Positions 21,813 through 32,033 of a stretch of DNA of 64,000 bases are shown here, piece after piece. This DNA comes from Apiosordaria backusii (Eukaryota > Ascomycota > Sordariomycetes > Sordariales > Lasiosphaeriaceae), in contig JAUKTV010000029.1 in NCBI GenBank assembly GCA_030549205.1, positions 1 to 64,000 on the forward strand. The letters are read 5' to 3'. Numbering within the stretch: position 1 is the stretch's first letter; each line of letters starts with the position of its first letter. The notes under the pieces are model-generated. The model was not told where the DNA came from. It did not search any database and saw only the letters and a list, made by a program, of their open reading frames with translations. The position numbers and the translations under genes were made by a program.

Positions 21813-22597
21813 TTTGCTGGTGGAATATGAAGTTTGTTTGGAACACGGACTCAGAAGGAGACTGAATGGCGGCGGGACGACATTAAAAATCACGACCTGA
21901 AAAGACGATTCGGTCTTCGGCTTCCTGTTCACGTTTTTGAAGCGAACGTTCAAGGATTGGCGATGCGGGCGCTAGGGGACGGGGTGGGGTTGGCGATACC
22001 CGAGATTTCCGGGTGTTTGCATCGACGATTCAAAAAACTTGAATCATGCTTTTTAAAAGCTAGAAAAAGATGGGAGGTTTTTGTTTGCAAGACGCTGCAA
22101 GGGAGATGTTGATTTCTAATAGGGTTTGAGACCGACCGCGGAGATAGGGAGATAGGCGTTCAGGTTGGCGGGAGTTCGGGCATTTTCAAGGGTCCGATTT
22201 GGGTGCATGACAGCCAGCCAATGCTTTTGGAGTGAGTTCAGGAATGACGATCAGAGGCAGAAGTTTGCGATCGGGAAAAAGTCCGGGGAGTGGGGAAGCA
22301 TGCGGTCTTTGTCAGCTCTGGGTAGGGGTTCAGAAGAGGCTGGCAGGTTGGCATGACATCAGGCCAATGATCGGTAATGTTTTGCTGTCTGATTATCAAT
22401 GGACGGGGGAATTGACTGTTATGACTCGGCAGGCTTACGACTTGGCAAGCGAGTGAGTTTTCACGACGTGACGACTGACCTTGCAGCTGAGGCCGCCGCC
22501 CTTCCGATCAAGGATCAACCGCCAAAATGGAACATCAAAACATCCGCAAAAGTTGCTGCCAAAAAATCACCCATCCTCTCTCTCCTTCCGGACTCTG
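21813..22597. other. Intergenic, no gene seen
   Basis: Short frames on the plus strand (up to 92 codons) show no domain or biased codon use. Flanked on the right by the tRNA-Pro gene. Confidence 0.4.
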
Positions 22598-22688
22598 GGG
22601 CCACCCGGGGATTGAACCCGGGACCTCTCGCAATGCAGATGCTGTAGGGTGTACCCTAAGCGAGAATCATACCACTAGACCAGCGGCC
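22598..22688 (-). tRNA. tRNA-Pro (anticodon AGG), intron-containing
   Basis: The 91-nt minus-strand gene starts GGCCGCT with A box TGGTCTAGTGG. The anticodon stem CTCGC/GCGAG encloses loop TTAGGGT with a ~21-nt intron after position 37. The T arm is CCCGGGTTCAATCCCCGGG. Acceptor pairing GGCCGCT with GGTGGCC has two G-U pairs. A run of T follows about 30 nt downstream. The anticodon AGG assigns proline. Confidence 0.92.
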
Positions 22689-22932
22689 CTTGATGTTTCT
22701 ATTATTTGTTGGTGAGGTCGGGGACGAGAAGATGCGATTTTTTGTTTCGGTGAGTCTTTGACTCATTCGCCGAGGGTGGGCCTGGGTTGGGTGAGCGGAC
22801 ATGACGGAAGGGTTTGCATGCTCTCGGGCCGAGACCGACCCGCCTTTACGTCCCACCAGTGCCGAACATCCGGCAGAACGATCCGCAAAAGAGCTTTTTC
22901 CGCTGCACAAAATACAACATCCCAATCAGCAA

Positions 22933-23003
22933 GCATCAGTGGTTTAGTGGTAAAATCCATCGTTGCCATCGATGGGCCCCGTGTTCGATTCACGGCTGAT
23001 GCA
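22933..23003 (+). tRNA. tRNA-Gly (anticodon GCC)
   Basis: The 71-nt intronless gene has acceptor GCATCAG pairing with CTGATGC, A box TGGTTTAGTGG, anticodon loop with GCC, and T arm CCGTGTTCGATTCACGG. A short T run (CTTTTG) follows directly as a pol III terminator. An identical copy lies at 26324-26394 on the other strand. Confidence 0.95.
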
Positions 23004-23410
23004 TCTTTTGCCTCTCTCCCATCGAGATATGCTGGGTCAAATCTTTTGCAGGTCGAGTTCGCGGAAGAGGGGAACATTTTTTGCTTCAACGTGTGATTTG
23101 CGCGGGGAATGCTGACAGGATGATCAGCCAACTCGACCATGACCAAAACGCTGCGAGCATCAATGCCAGCCTGGGCAAACAATCCGAAAACTGTTTCGCC
23201 AGTCATCGCTCTCGTCACTGACACCCCCGATTCCGGCGATCCGACTGCGGGATGGAAAAATAGTGGGGCGTCATGCTCCCGTCATCATCGGCATTCAACA
23301 TCCACCTTCAAAGCCACTTCTTGGCTATCATCACCACCCTCACCTGCCCTGCCTCTGCCTTCGTCAACACCGACCATATTGGACGAGTCACTGAAAGACA
23401 ACACACAAAT
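23004..23410. other. Intergenic / 5' leader of the acetolactate decarboxylase gene
   Basis: No separate gene. The decarboxylase frame stays open upstream to 23273, where another ATG starts a hydrophobic leader. Confidence 0.4.
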
Positions 23411-24127
23411 ATGGCAGCCAACGAAGTCTACCAATACTCCCTCATCTCGGCCCTCGTGGACGGCGTAGCCTCCAACGGTATCCCCATATCCCAGGTTTTG
23501 TGTCATGGCGACCACGGCCTCGGCACCTTTCAGAACATGGTCGGGGAGATGATTGTGCTGGACGGGGAGGTTTACCAGATGAAAGCCGACGGTTCCGTGG
23601 TGCACGTTGACCCCCAGACCACCATCACCCCCTTCGCGACGGTTGCCAAATTCCGACCGACCACCACCACAAAAGCCAATCTCAAAGACGGGAAGAAGGA
23701 TCTCCAGGCATTGCTTGATAAACTTCACCCGGAATCAAGGAATCATTTCCTGGCGGTGAGGCTGGATGGAACGTTTAAAAAGATTGAGTTCAGGACGGCG
23801 GGGGGGCAGTGCAGACCGAGGGAGGGGATGGTGGATGTTTGCTCGAGACAGACGACGCATACGTTTGAGGGGGAGAGGGGGACGGTGGTGGGATTTAGGT
23901 GTCCGGAGTATGTTATGGGGATTAATGTGGCGGGGGATCACCTGCATTTTATCAGTGAGGATAGGGAGAGAGGGGGGCATATATTGGGGTTTGAGACGGA
24001 GGGGGAGGTGGGGGTGGGTGTGGCGGTTATGTCGAGGTTTCACTTGGACTTGCCGAGGGGGGATGAGGAGTTTGATGGGGCGAGGTTGGTGAAGGATGAG
24101 GAGGGGATTAAGGCTGTTGAAGGGTGA
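23411..24127 (+). CDS. Alpha-acetolactate decarboxylase, 238 aa
   Basis: The enzyme converts (S)-2-acetolactate to (R)-acetoin and CO2, draining branched-chain amino acid precursor to acetoin. The family signature is clear: NEVYQYSLISALVDGV near the start, HGDHGLGTF and MVGEMIVLDGEVYQ in the first half, and the zinc-site region with HLHFISEDRERGGH in the second half (His-x-His plus a third His, the known ligands). No intron. I chose the ATG at 23411 because it sits just before the first conserved residues and has A at -3. An in-frame ATG at 23273 would add 46 residues with a hydrophobic run ending CPASA, resembling a signal peptide, so a secreted form is possible. The family is mainly bacterial. 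Full length, with no lesion. Confidence 0.88.
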   Translation: MAANEVYQYSLISALVDGVASNGIPISQVLCHGDHGLGTFQNMVGEMIVLDGEVYQMKADGSVVHVDPQTTITPFATVAKFRPTTTTKANLKDGKKDLQALLDKLHPESRNHFLAVRLDGTFKKIEFRTAGGQCRPREGMVDVCSRQTTHTFEGERGTVVGFRCPEYVMGINVAGDHLHFISEDRERGGHILGFETEGEVGVGVAVMSRFHLDLPRGDEEFDGARLVKDEEGIKAVEG

Positions 24128-24549
24128 GATATCTGTGCCATGAGCACTCTCAGCGAGCGACAGACTCTTGTTATGGCCCGTGCGTGAAATCAGCTGGTGG
24201 ATGGCTGGTCGCGAATCAAAAGGGAAAACTCCGCTACTCCGTACTGAAGAGTAATCTTCCATCATGTGTTGTGGACATCTTCGAATATGTGGTATCAGCA
24301 AACCAAAGTTGCCCTGGTTGTTGAGCTCCCCGGCCCTAAGCGTGTCAGCACTGTCCCGGATTTGTCCCACAGACGAATGATGCGATGTCGGGATTTTATC
24401 CGGGCTGGTGGTGTACCCTGGGCCCACGTAATCACGACAGGCAACCATATGGCGATAACATGACAGTGCAAATCCCTCAATAATCATGCTCGACTTCGAC
24501 AAGAGCCCAAGCATCTTCTACAAAATCTCACGCACGAAAGCAGCCCAGC
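24128..24549. other. Intergenic, no gene seen
   Basis: Contains the 3' flank of the decarboxylase gene and the promoter of the next. Short frames without domains. Confidence 0.4.
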
Positions 24550-26168
24550 ATGCTAATCGCCAACCTGAGACATGCCGCCATTTGGGTGGCTTGCTTGTCA
24601 CACCATGTGGCAGCCGCCAAAGATCGGACACCTGAGGGGCAGCCAGAAGGAACGCTTACGAAATCTTCAACGCCATCCATTCCGCCATGCGACAATGGGG
24701 GGCGTCTCTGAACCACAACGGCCTGTCAACCTTTGTAGCCACTGTTCCTGCCGGAGTTTTGCTACACCATGGAACTTGGAGAAAAACACCACCCCCTGGT
24801 CCAGAATGGCTGGCGTTTGAGATCGAACATGCAGAGGTATTTGCACACCCGCGATGGAGATTCCCACCGCCGCTTGCGATCAGTGCCGCGGACTCTTTCA
24901 TGCTACTCCAGCGTCAACGAGGGATTTATTTTCAAGCAGAGAATGACTACCAAGCTTGGAGGGATGATGAGGACGAAGATTCCGAAGGGCATCTTCAGAT
25001 ATACAGGGTGACAAAGCCTCTACGGCTGCTTTACATCGATGGCATGAGTGCCGGCAATACCGAGATGGGCACCTTGGACTTTCAGGACTTTGTCCTCCGA
25101 GGTGACCGCAACGCCAACATCTGGGATGAGTTCGGTCGCGCCAAGGGTCTCTGCGATATTGTCACGCGTTGGGGTCTCCAAGGCGTTATCCGGATGGAGG
25201 CCGGGTTCGAAATCATCAAATGCGACTTTTCCGACAGCCTGGAGCTGGTTTCCGTCACCCAGCGCCCATCATCCGACACACCCGGGTCTGGTTCAGGCTG
25301 GGAAGGTTATTCCACGGTCCATCCCATGGAATTTGTCCGCGCCGTTTCCCGACGATACCACGGCATCGGCGCCTCCAGGGTAGCGCTCGATTTCTCCTCC
25401 ATGGTCTCTGCCATGTTTTACCCTATCAACCTCACCAACTCTGATGCGTCAAAGCAGAACCTCCCGCGTCTGGAATATGCAACCGATGAGGAGTTACATA
25501 GCATCGGAGCCCGCATTAAGGAGGTAGTGCGTGAGCGTCTCGACGGAAAGCACAGCACGATCAACTGGCAGGAAGTTACCGATCTGATAGTGGGACGCTA
25601 TGCAGACAGAATCTGGTTCATGGCAGAAAGGGCTCAGTCCACGCTGGAAATTCAAGGCGAGATCAACCACCTGACGAATACCCATGTTGACTACGGCGAA
25701 AAGAAAGATGGATACCGAGCCGCCTTGTCACGCTGTGAACGCCACTATCTCAGCTCAATCACCCCAGAGACGCAAGAGGACCGCCTTATTCTTTTGGCTA
25801 TGGAGGAAGTGACACACGCTATCTGCGAGAGACTGTTCGCATTGCGGCTGTACATTGAGCATGAAATCGGACACCAGTACAATAACAGGGCACCTGCGGC
25901 TCATGAAGACGCAGTGCTTCAGGTACTCAAGGGGTCTGTCAGGCATTTGATGAAGGAGCTGAGGTGGACGAGATGGAAGGAATGCACTACCTGCAGCTTT
26001 GACGAAGTTTGCTTTGTCCCAATGTGGCCGTTTGGTGACAAGGACTCATACGAGCAACCCAACTGCAGGAACTTTTCCTCGATCACAAACGGCTGGTATG
26101 ATAACCGGTATTGGGATATGCCAAAGATGCGACACCCAGCAAAGCCGCCTTCAAAAGAGGATCTCTGA
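24550..26168 (+). CDS. Conserved fungal protein with apparent N-terminal frameshift
   Basis: The main frame (493 codons from the ATG at 24687) is uninterrupted to 26168. It is open further up, reading NAYEIFNAIHSA just before that ATG, the usual run of this family. In another frame an ATG at 24550 gives MLIANLRHAAIWVACLSHHVAA, a plausible secretion signal, followed by KDRTPEGQPEGT. The two frames would join if one base were missing near 24652-24655, with no room for an intron. So the gene either has a real one-base deletion, a base-calling error, or starts at 24687 without a signal. The body contains IYRVTKPLRLLYIDGMSAG and a C-terminal cluster CTTCSFDEVCF. I know it only as an uncharacterised ascomycete family. 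Confidence 0.6.
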
Positions 26169-26323
26169 GGAGCGGGCGACAAGAGAAGATAATTGCCAGT
26201 TCACACCCGCGTGTTGCAAAGGGCCTTCTTCGACGACGGACTTTGAGTGGACCCTCGAAACACAAGTCAGCAAAAGAAAAAAAAGATATCGGAACCGCCA
26301 GAGAAGTCAAAAGAAAGAATGAT

Positions 26324-26394
26324 TGCATCAGCCGTGAATCGAACACGGGGCCCATCGATGGCAACGATGGATTTTACCACTAAACCACTGATGC
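26324..26394 (-). tRNA. tRNA-Gly (anticodon GCC), second copy
   Basis: The minus-strand gene is identical over 71 nt to the copy at 22933-23003: acceptor GCATCAG/CTGATGC, GCC anticodon, T arm CCGTGTTCGATTCACGG. It is followed by a CTTTT run. The two copies face each other around the decarboxylase and the conserved protein. Confidence 0.95.
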
Positions 26395-26729
26395 TATTGG
26401 ATTTGTTGAAGTTTGCTGGCGGAATGAGGCATTTTGTGCGTGGAGTGCCATCCGGACTTAGCCTTGGCGAAAGCGGACAGGGGGAACCCTTATGGCCTTC
26501 TCTTTGTACACGAAAGAAACCTTTGATTGTTGATGTAGACAGCCTTGGAAGATTTCAGATCATTACGGCAAGCGCGCATTGTTTGAGGGCTTTGTTGGTA
26601 ATGACACCGAGAATATGATGCATCTTGAATTCAGCCCCTGCAATATCACGGTGACCTCCTCATACACCATGCACACGAACATTTACCCCCACCAGTATGT
26701 ACACCACTATGCCATCCATAACTCACAGC
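26395..26729. other. Intergenic, no gene seen
   Basis: This separates tRNA-Gly from the 3' end of the minus-strand P450 gene. A frame across the tRNA is a shadow. Confidence 0.4.
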
Positions 26730-28494
26730 TCATGTCTCCCGCTCCATAACTCGTACCCACATATCATTGATCAAAAACAAACCAAACGCATTCGTCAGGC
26801 GCCACGGCTTGTGAGGTTTGACCAAAGCCCAGTCAAAGTTTCGGAACCACTACCATCTGGTTAGCATCCAGGAGAAATCTCTCATCTTTTCATGAGCCGG
26901 GGCAACATACCTCGAACAACATCTTGTTGATCTCCATCTGAGCCACCGGTTTCCCCAAACACTGCCACTTTCCATGTCCAAAAGTCAAGTCGTTGATCCT
27001 GGTCATCACCGCCAGCTTCTCCTGATCAGTCTCAAGTAACCACCTCTCCGGCTTGAAAACATCCGCATCCTCCCCATACAACTCCTTATTATGATGCATC
27101 GCCAACGTCGAAATCCCAATACACGTGCCCCCCGGCAAGAAAACCTTTTTCCCATCCACCACAATCGTATCCCCACCCTCCGGCACATCTTTCGGTAACA
27201 GATTCAGAACCGGCGGCCAAATCCTCAGTCCCTCTCTAATAACAGCCTGCATATACGGCATCTGCCTCACCACCGCCATCGGCACCACCCCCTCACCCCA
27301 AGCCCTCTCCGCATAGACAGCATCAATCTCCTCCTGCATCTTCCTTTGCACCCTCGGCGTAGCCAGCACATGAAGCATAATCCCCCTCAACGCCCCCGCC
27401 GTCGTATCACTCCCCGCAACCAGCTGCTCCAAAACCTCACTCCTCAACTCATCCCCCTCAGCCCATGCCTCACAAAGCTAGCCAGCATATCCTTTCGTTC
27501 ATCCTCATCTGCCCTCTCCACCCGCTCATCAATATACCTAAAGCACTCCCTTATCATCGCCCCGAATCCCGTCTTATCCTTCAGACTCGGCCCCAGAAAC
27601 TTCCCAATCACCGGCGCCTGCACCAGCCACCCCAGGTTAAGCGCCATGAACATGTTCCCAATCAGCAGCCCATCCTCAGACGATTTGATAAAATTGGAAA
27701 TGTCGCTGTCCTGGTCGAGCATGTGAAAAGTTGTCCCAAAGGCAACGAGGGAAATGACGTCCATGGTGAAGAACTGGATTTTTTTCGCGAGGTCCATTTT
27801 CTTGACGGGGCCGCCCTCCTTGGAGACATAATTCCTTCTGATGAGACCGAGAAAGGCTGCCACGCGGGTGTCGATCGACCCTTCCAACTCGAGGTTCTCT
27901 CGGCCGGAGTACTATCTCCTGTTAGACACTGTTGTAGAAAAGGGGAGTTGTAGTGGGAGGGGGGGGGAGTGACATACCCCAGGAGCAATCTTTTTCCTCG
28001 TAGCATCATGCTTCTCCGTGTCCGTCTGACTGAAGATATTATCCCTCTGATACTCCACCCTCACAGCTTTGAAGTACCACTCGCTCCGTTTATACCCCGG
28101 TTTGGTGTTGACGTGGATCCAAACCTCGGGGCTGGAGGAGAGGACAGAGTTGGGGCCGATGCGGGCGATTTTGCCTTTTCATCATCGTCATCGTCGTCAG
28201 CAAACCATCAACCACTAACCTAAAAGAACCTCAAGAAACCTCGGAGGGTAAAAAAGGGGGAATACCATATCTCTCCGAAATATCATGATAATACTGATAC
28301 GCCACCTCGTTCCAAATCGACCAGTTATGCGGGACGTCACTCCACCCCGCGAACCACGGCCCCGGAACATGCGACAGTTTAAAATACGTCCTGAATTGCG
28401 ACAGCAGGTAAATCACCGCAGCAGCGATCACAACCTCGACTTTGTGCTCAGACACAAGGTCAAGGGCCTGCGTCAAGGTCTGGCTGACCGCCAT
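26730..28494 (-). pseudogene. Cytochrome P450, four exons, one-base frameshift
   Basis: The microsomal monooxygenase is coded by 28266-28494, 27978-28174, 26911-27911 and 26730-26849; introns are 91, 66 and 61 bp with matching phases. The N-terminal membrane anchor (VEVVIAAAVIYLL) is followed by the hinge VPGPW. The I-helix has AGSDTT, the K-helix EGLR, and the heme loop FGHGKWQCLG, with the cysteine ligand present. The last exon begins WFRNFDW. Expected length is about 515 aa, normal for the family, and it resembles pisatin-demethylase-type fungal P450s (from memory). Exon 3 is broken: at a run of five C (27453-27457, G on the coding strand) one base is missing between RHGLRG and DELRSEV; with six the frame would be whole. 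This is either a true deletion or a homopolymer base-calling error. Likely tailors a secondary metabolite. Confidence 0.85.
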
Positions 28495-29119
28495 GATTAA
28501 CCCAGATTGCCCCACTGGAACAGCCTAGAAAAAAAAGGGAGGATAGAGATAAAAAACTGAGGGAACACAAAACATCAAGTACCGAAAACCCGGGTCCGGC
28601 AGTGGGATATAAAAACTGGAATATGTGTGTGTGGTTCCACAAAATCTTACTTACATACATCCCGCCCCCTGTAAGTAGTAAACATGTTGTGTCACCATAT
28701 CACATGGCGCTATCGATACCTCGTCTACATCTCTGACCTCTACCGTTGGGGGTGCTCTTATCCTGGGCGGCATAGATCAGTTTCTACAGCTTCCAGGTTG
28801 GTCTAGCGCCCTGCCCTCCCGTTTCTTAGCACTCCCTCTCAAACGCAATCACCGACCCCTCTCCAATCACAACCCTTCCCAACTTCATCACCCCATATGC
28901 AAAGGATAGCTGGCACCACAGTCCAGGAGTTTACTCCGCCTATCACATCATAAAAGAGGGGTAGCTCGAGGTATAAAAGTGGCCAAGATGTTCAATCTGG
29001 TCAGCATGATTGGCCCACTAAAATCTTTATATGGTTGCCTACCATTCTTGCATCTCCTCCCTGCAAAGACACCCCACTATTCAAGGCCATCGTGGGTGCG
29101 TGGGCAAAAGAAACCCTCG
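28495..29119. other. Intergenic, no gene seen
   Basis: Promoter side of the P450 gene and 3' side of the dioxygenase gene. A plus-strand frame at 28979-29308 overlaps the dioxygenase's last exon and is a shadow. Confidence 0.4.
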
Positions 29120-29918
29120 CTAATACAAATCACCCACCTTCCCAGTCCAATCTTTTCCATACGGCGCCTTTCTCAGATCATCCAAGTCCACCCAGCCCCA
29201 AAACGGGTTGCTGACCTGGTACCCAATGAGTTTCTGCAGATCAGCATCGTAGTACTCGCGGATTTTCTCGAGTGGGGACGCCAAGTACTGGTTTTCTTCC
29301 TGTCCTAAGACGTTACTTTACTCACCTAGTCCAGAATAACTGAAAAGGAACTCACCTGTCTCAAATAACCCTTTGTCATAAAGCAGCTGTACACTAGTCT
29401 CTCCTGATCAGCCGTCGTGTTGGCGCTGCCTCCATGGAAACAGCTGGACAACATCATGAACCCATCGCCTGGGTTTAACTCCGCAAAAAAGGCAAGGTCC
29501 TCGTTCGGGGGCTCCATCTGATCCCAGAGATGACTACCGGGAATGAACCGAGTGGCGCCGTTGGCCTTGGTGGTCTTCTTGCCGGCTACAAACCAACCAA
29601 TGCCGGTGTCCCGGCCGATCTTGTATTGATCGGCTGTTATGGCTGTGAGAGGGTTGTGGTGGATCATGTCGTCGCGATGAAGCTCTTGTGCCCTGGCGCC
29701 GGGACTGATGGAGAGGACGACGGTGTTGTTGAGTTGTGGGCGGGAGATGGAGGTTTCGAGATTTTGTCCCAGCCAGGACTTGTTTTCAGAGGTGAGCATC
29801 TTGTCGCAGACGGCTTGGTACAAAGGATTGGCGACGATGTTTTTAAGGAATGTAGGTGATTTGCCGGCAAGGCCAAAGACGCGGCGGGTCTCGGGGGGAA
29901 GAAGTTGCCTTCATACAT
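29120..29918 (-). pseudogene. Phytanoyl-CoA dioxygenase (PhyH) family, 5'-truncated and frameshifted
   Basis: Fe(II)/2-oxoglutarate oxygenase of the PhyH type, often found in fungal terpenoid clusters. Exons are 29356-29918 and 29120-29299 with a 56-bp intron (GTGAGT donor). The iron ligands are all visible: HRD in ELHRDDMIHH, then the distal His in CFHGGSA; the 2-oxoglutarate Arg is in ERLVYS. The C-terminus FWGWVDLDDLRKAPYG is typical. Two defects: a run of six G at 29893-29898 needs one more base to join MYEGNFFPP to the following ETRRVFGLAGKSPT frame, and the roughly 60 residues normally present before this point are not found upstream. An upstream exon beyond 29918 was looked for without success. 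The catalytic core itself is intact. Confidence 0.75.
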
Positions 29919-30701
29919 GCCTGTGATTGGCCAAACCTAAGGTACATAGATAGATAGATAAGACGATACGATGCAGATAATTGCGGTCGACGATGTGGTT
30001 GGATGGAAAATGTGATGTGATGGAACATCATGATGCGAGGAGTTGACTAACACTCAAATAAGGTACATGTATTTAGGACAAGGCTCGATGACCAAGTTTG
30101 GCCTTCGTAATTCATACTAATAACAAACTCATCAACAATAGATTCATACCATAACGAAGTAGAGGGCAATAAATTTATTAACATTTCCTATTTCCCGATG
30201 ATGGAAGGCCCAAGTGGGGTCGTCTCAGCCAAGCACATCTCTGCCTGTTTGGCTTTTATCACCAGGCACGCCGTGCGACCACACGAGCATCAGCATCCAA
30301 TAGATCGCCAGAAGCGTTCAAGTCACACCAGGGGGAGAGACAGGCTTGCGCCAGTCTCTCGTCTACAACGAGCACACCTCACTGCAGTGGCTGCACCAAA
30401 GGAGTACGCAATGTCACCCCCCAGGGGGCATCGAGCCTTGTAGCAGACAGTTGGAGAAGTTTAAAAGGCCGGGCAGAAGGCTGGCTGATAATCTCAACAG
30501 GCCTCCATACCTGGGCTCCAATATGTCCCGTGGGGATTTCACTCACAACAGTGTCATGTCCAGCGGCAATCTACCACCGTGAAATGTCCCGAATCAAGAT
30601 GGCCAACCTGCGAATACCTCAAAGCGCAAGTTCACTTCGACCGAACTTTTCTAGTTCCCACCCACACACAACGTACCGCCCTTTCGCTAACCATGCCATA
30701 G
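29919..30701. other. Intergenic, with possible first exon of the next gene
   Basis: No supported gene. Around 30594-30630 an ATG (MANLRIPQ) could begin a first exon of the plus-strand gene that follows: a CTAAC branch site and a CATAG acceptor lie at 30686-30701. I could not find a donor in the right phase. Confidence 0.4.
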
Positions 30702-31799
30702 CCAAGACCCCCTTTCACCACCGACATCCTCTCCCAAGAGCAGCTAAACCCCTCCTACACCTCCCCTCACCACCCCCAGCAGTCACCCCAATCCCGCGAA
30801 GCCGCCCTCCTCGACCAATTCCCCGCCTCCTTCCTAACAAACAACAACCTCACCGCCCCCCAACCCCTCCCCACCCTCAACCACATAGAACAAGACCTCA
30901 ACCCCCACCGCCTCCACTCAATAACCCCCTTCCTCCACCTCGCCGGCCGCCCCGTCCCCCCCCGCCCCCTCCACTACCAGCTCCTCCTCAACCGCACCAT
31001 CGTCCTCAGCGAGCGCATCAACGTCCACCTCGTCTGGGGCCAAAACCGCATCTTCCTCAAACCCCTCCCACGCTACCTCCTCAACCCCCTCTTCTGGACT
31101 TCCCACCTCGCCTGCAACTGCACCACCACCACCACCACCACCACCACCACCCAACAACAACATGAAATCGCCCCAACATCCCAACCAACACCACCACCAC
31201 CCTGCCAACACCACCGCATCTCCCGCTGCGCCCTCGGCCTCCTCCTCCACTACGCCTCCCTCATCCCCCACGAATCCGACTTCACCATCGCCCAAGAAAA
31301 GCACCTCCTCCCCCCAGAGATAACCTGGCCAAAATGGCGCCTCTTCGTCCGCGAGCTCCTCCAAGATGGCGGGTCCGACGAGCTGCTCTACGGCAGCGAC
31401 AGAGTCGCAGAGCGGTTCATCTACGGCGAGCTGAGACTCAATCGCCTCAATCTCATCAACTGGGTGCTGCATGGCTTACACTCGCGCGGGATGTTGACGC
31501 CGTGGGATTCATACGGTAAATTTTTCCGTGACCACGTGACGTTGATGATTGGGATCACGGCGTGGGTGTTGCTCCCCATCTTGTCAGCGATGGAGGTCGG
31601 GTTGGGAACAACCATCCTGAACGAAAATGCAATGTTTCAGGCGGCGTCGTACGGGTTCACAATGTTTTCCATTTTGGGGCTGGTCGGGGCGGTGGTGATC
31701 ATGGGGGTGGTGTTTGTGACTGTGCTGGTGTGGAATTGGGTGAGGACGCTGAGGTTTGAGGCGGCGAGGGCGAGGAGCTTGGGGAGGACGTGGAGATGA
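30702..31799 (+). CDS. Uncharacterised fungal protein with two C-terminal TM segments
   Basis: The open frame of about 365 codons is read after a likely intron acceptor (CATAG, ending 30701). The order of features matches an uncharacterised ascomycete family: FLHLAGRPVPPRPLHYQLLL, then HLVWGQNRIFLKPLPRYLL, CALGLLLHYASLI, FIYGELRLNRLN, and two hydrophobic helices near the end (LMIGITAWVLLPILSAM and a second run after FTMFSILG). A stretch of ten threonines comes from an ACC repeat at about 31120-31150. The 5' end is unsettled: the nearest in-frame ATG (30693) is followed two codons later by TAG, so either that ATG is not used or the gene has a nonsense change. The membrane location is clear; the function is unknown. 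Confidence 0.7.
   Translation, partial: PRPPFTTDILSQEQLNPSYTSPHHPQQSPQSREAALLDQFPASFLTNNNLTAPQPLPTLNHIEQDLNPHRLHSITPFLHLAGRPVPPRPLHYQLLLNRTIVLSERINVHLVWGQNRIFLKPLPRYLLNPLFWTSHLACNCTTTTTTTTTTQQQHEIAPTSQPTPPPPCQHHRISRCALGLLLHYASLIPHESDFTIAQEKHLLPPEITWPKWRLFVRELLQDGGSDELLYGSDRVAERFIYGELRLNRLNLINWVLHGLHSRGMLTPWDSYGKFFRDHVTLMIGITAWVLLPILSAMEVGLGTTILNENAMFQAASYGFTMFSILGLVGAVVIMGVVFVTVLVWNWVRTLRFEAARARSLGRTWR
31120..31152 (+). repeat. ACC trinucleotide microsatellite
   Basis: About ten ACC units inside the preceding gene, coding for a threonine run. Likely length-variable between strains (inference). Confidence 0.8.
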
Positions 31800-32033
31800 A
31801 CAGGTGGGAGTGGGATGGTAGTAATGGTTTGATGATGTAAATTATGGGTGGGGAGTGAGAAGGTGACTATAATCTGGTGCCTACAGAAGCTCATTTCCAA
31901 AGTAAAGATCGTGAAGGGTCACAGTGAATAATCTCAAGCTCCTCATGACACCTGCAAGAGCGACATACAGCAAACGCCACGAAGAAATTTGATTCCAGAA
32001 CCCACATATCACGAACACGCACGAAAACGCCAA

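Noticed and set aside
22763..23224. 153-codon minus-strand frame
   Set aside because: Runs through the tRNA-Gly gene; a shadow.
30530..31165. 211-codon frame rich in Pro and His
   Set aside because: Out-of-phase reading of the real two-TM protein gene; the His run is the ACC microsatellite in another frame.
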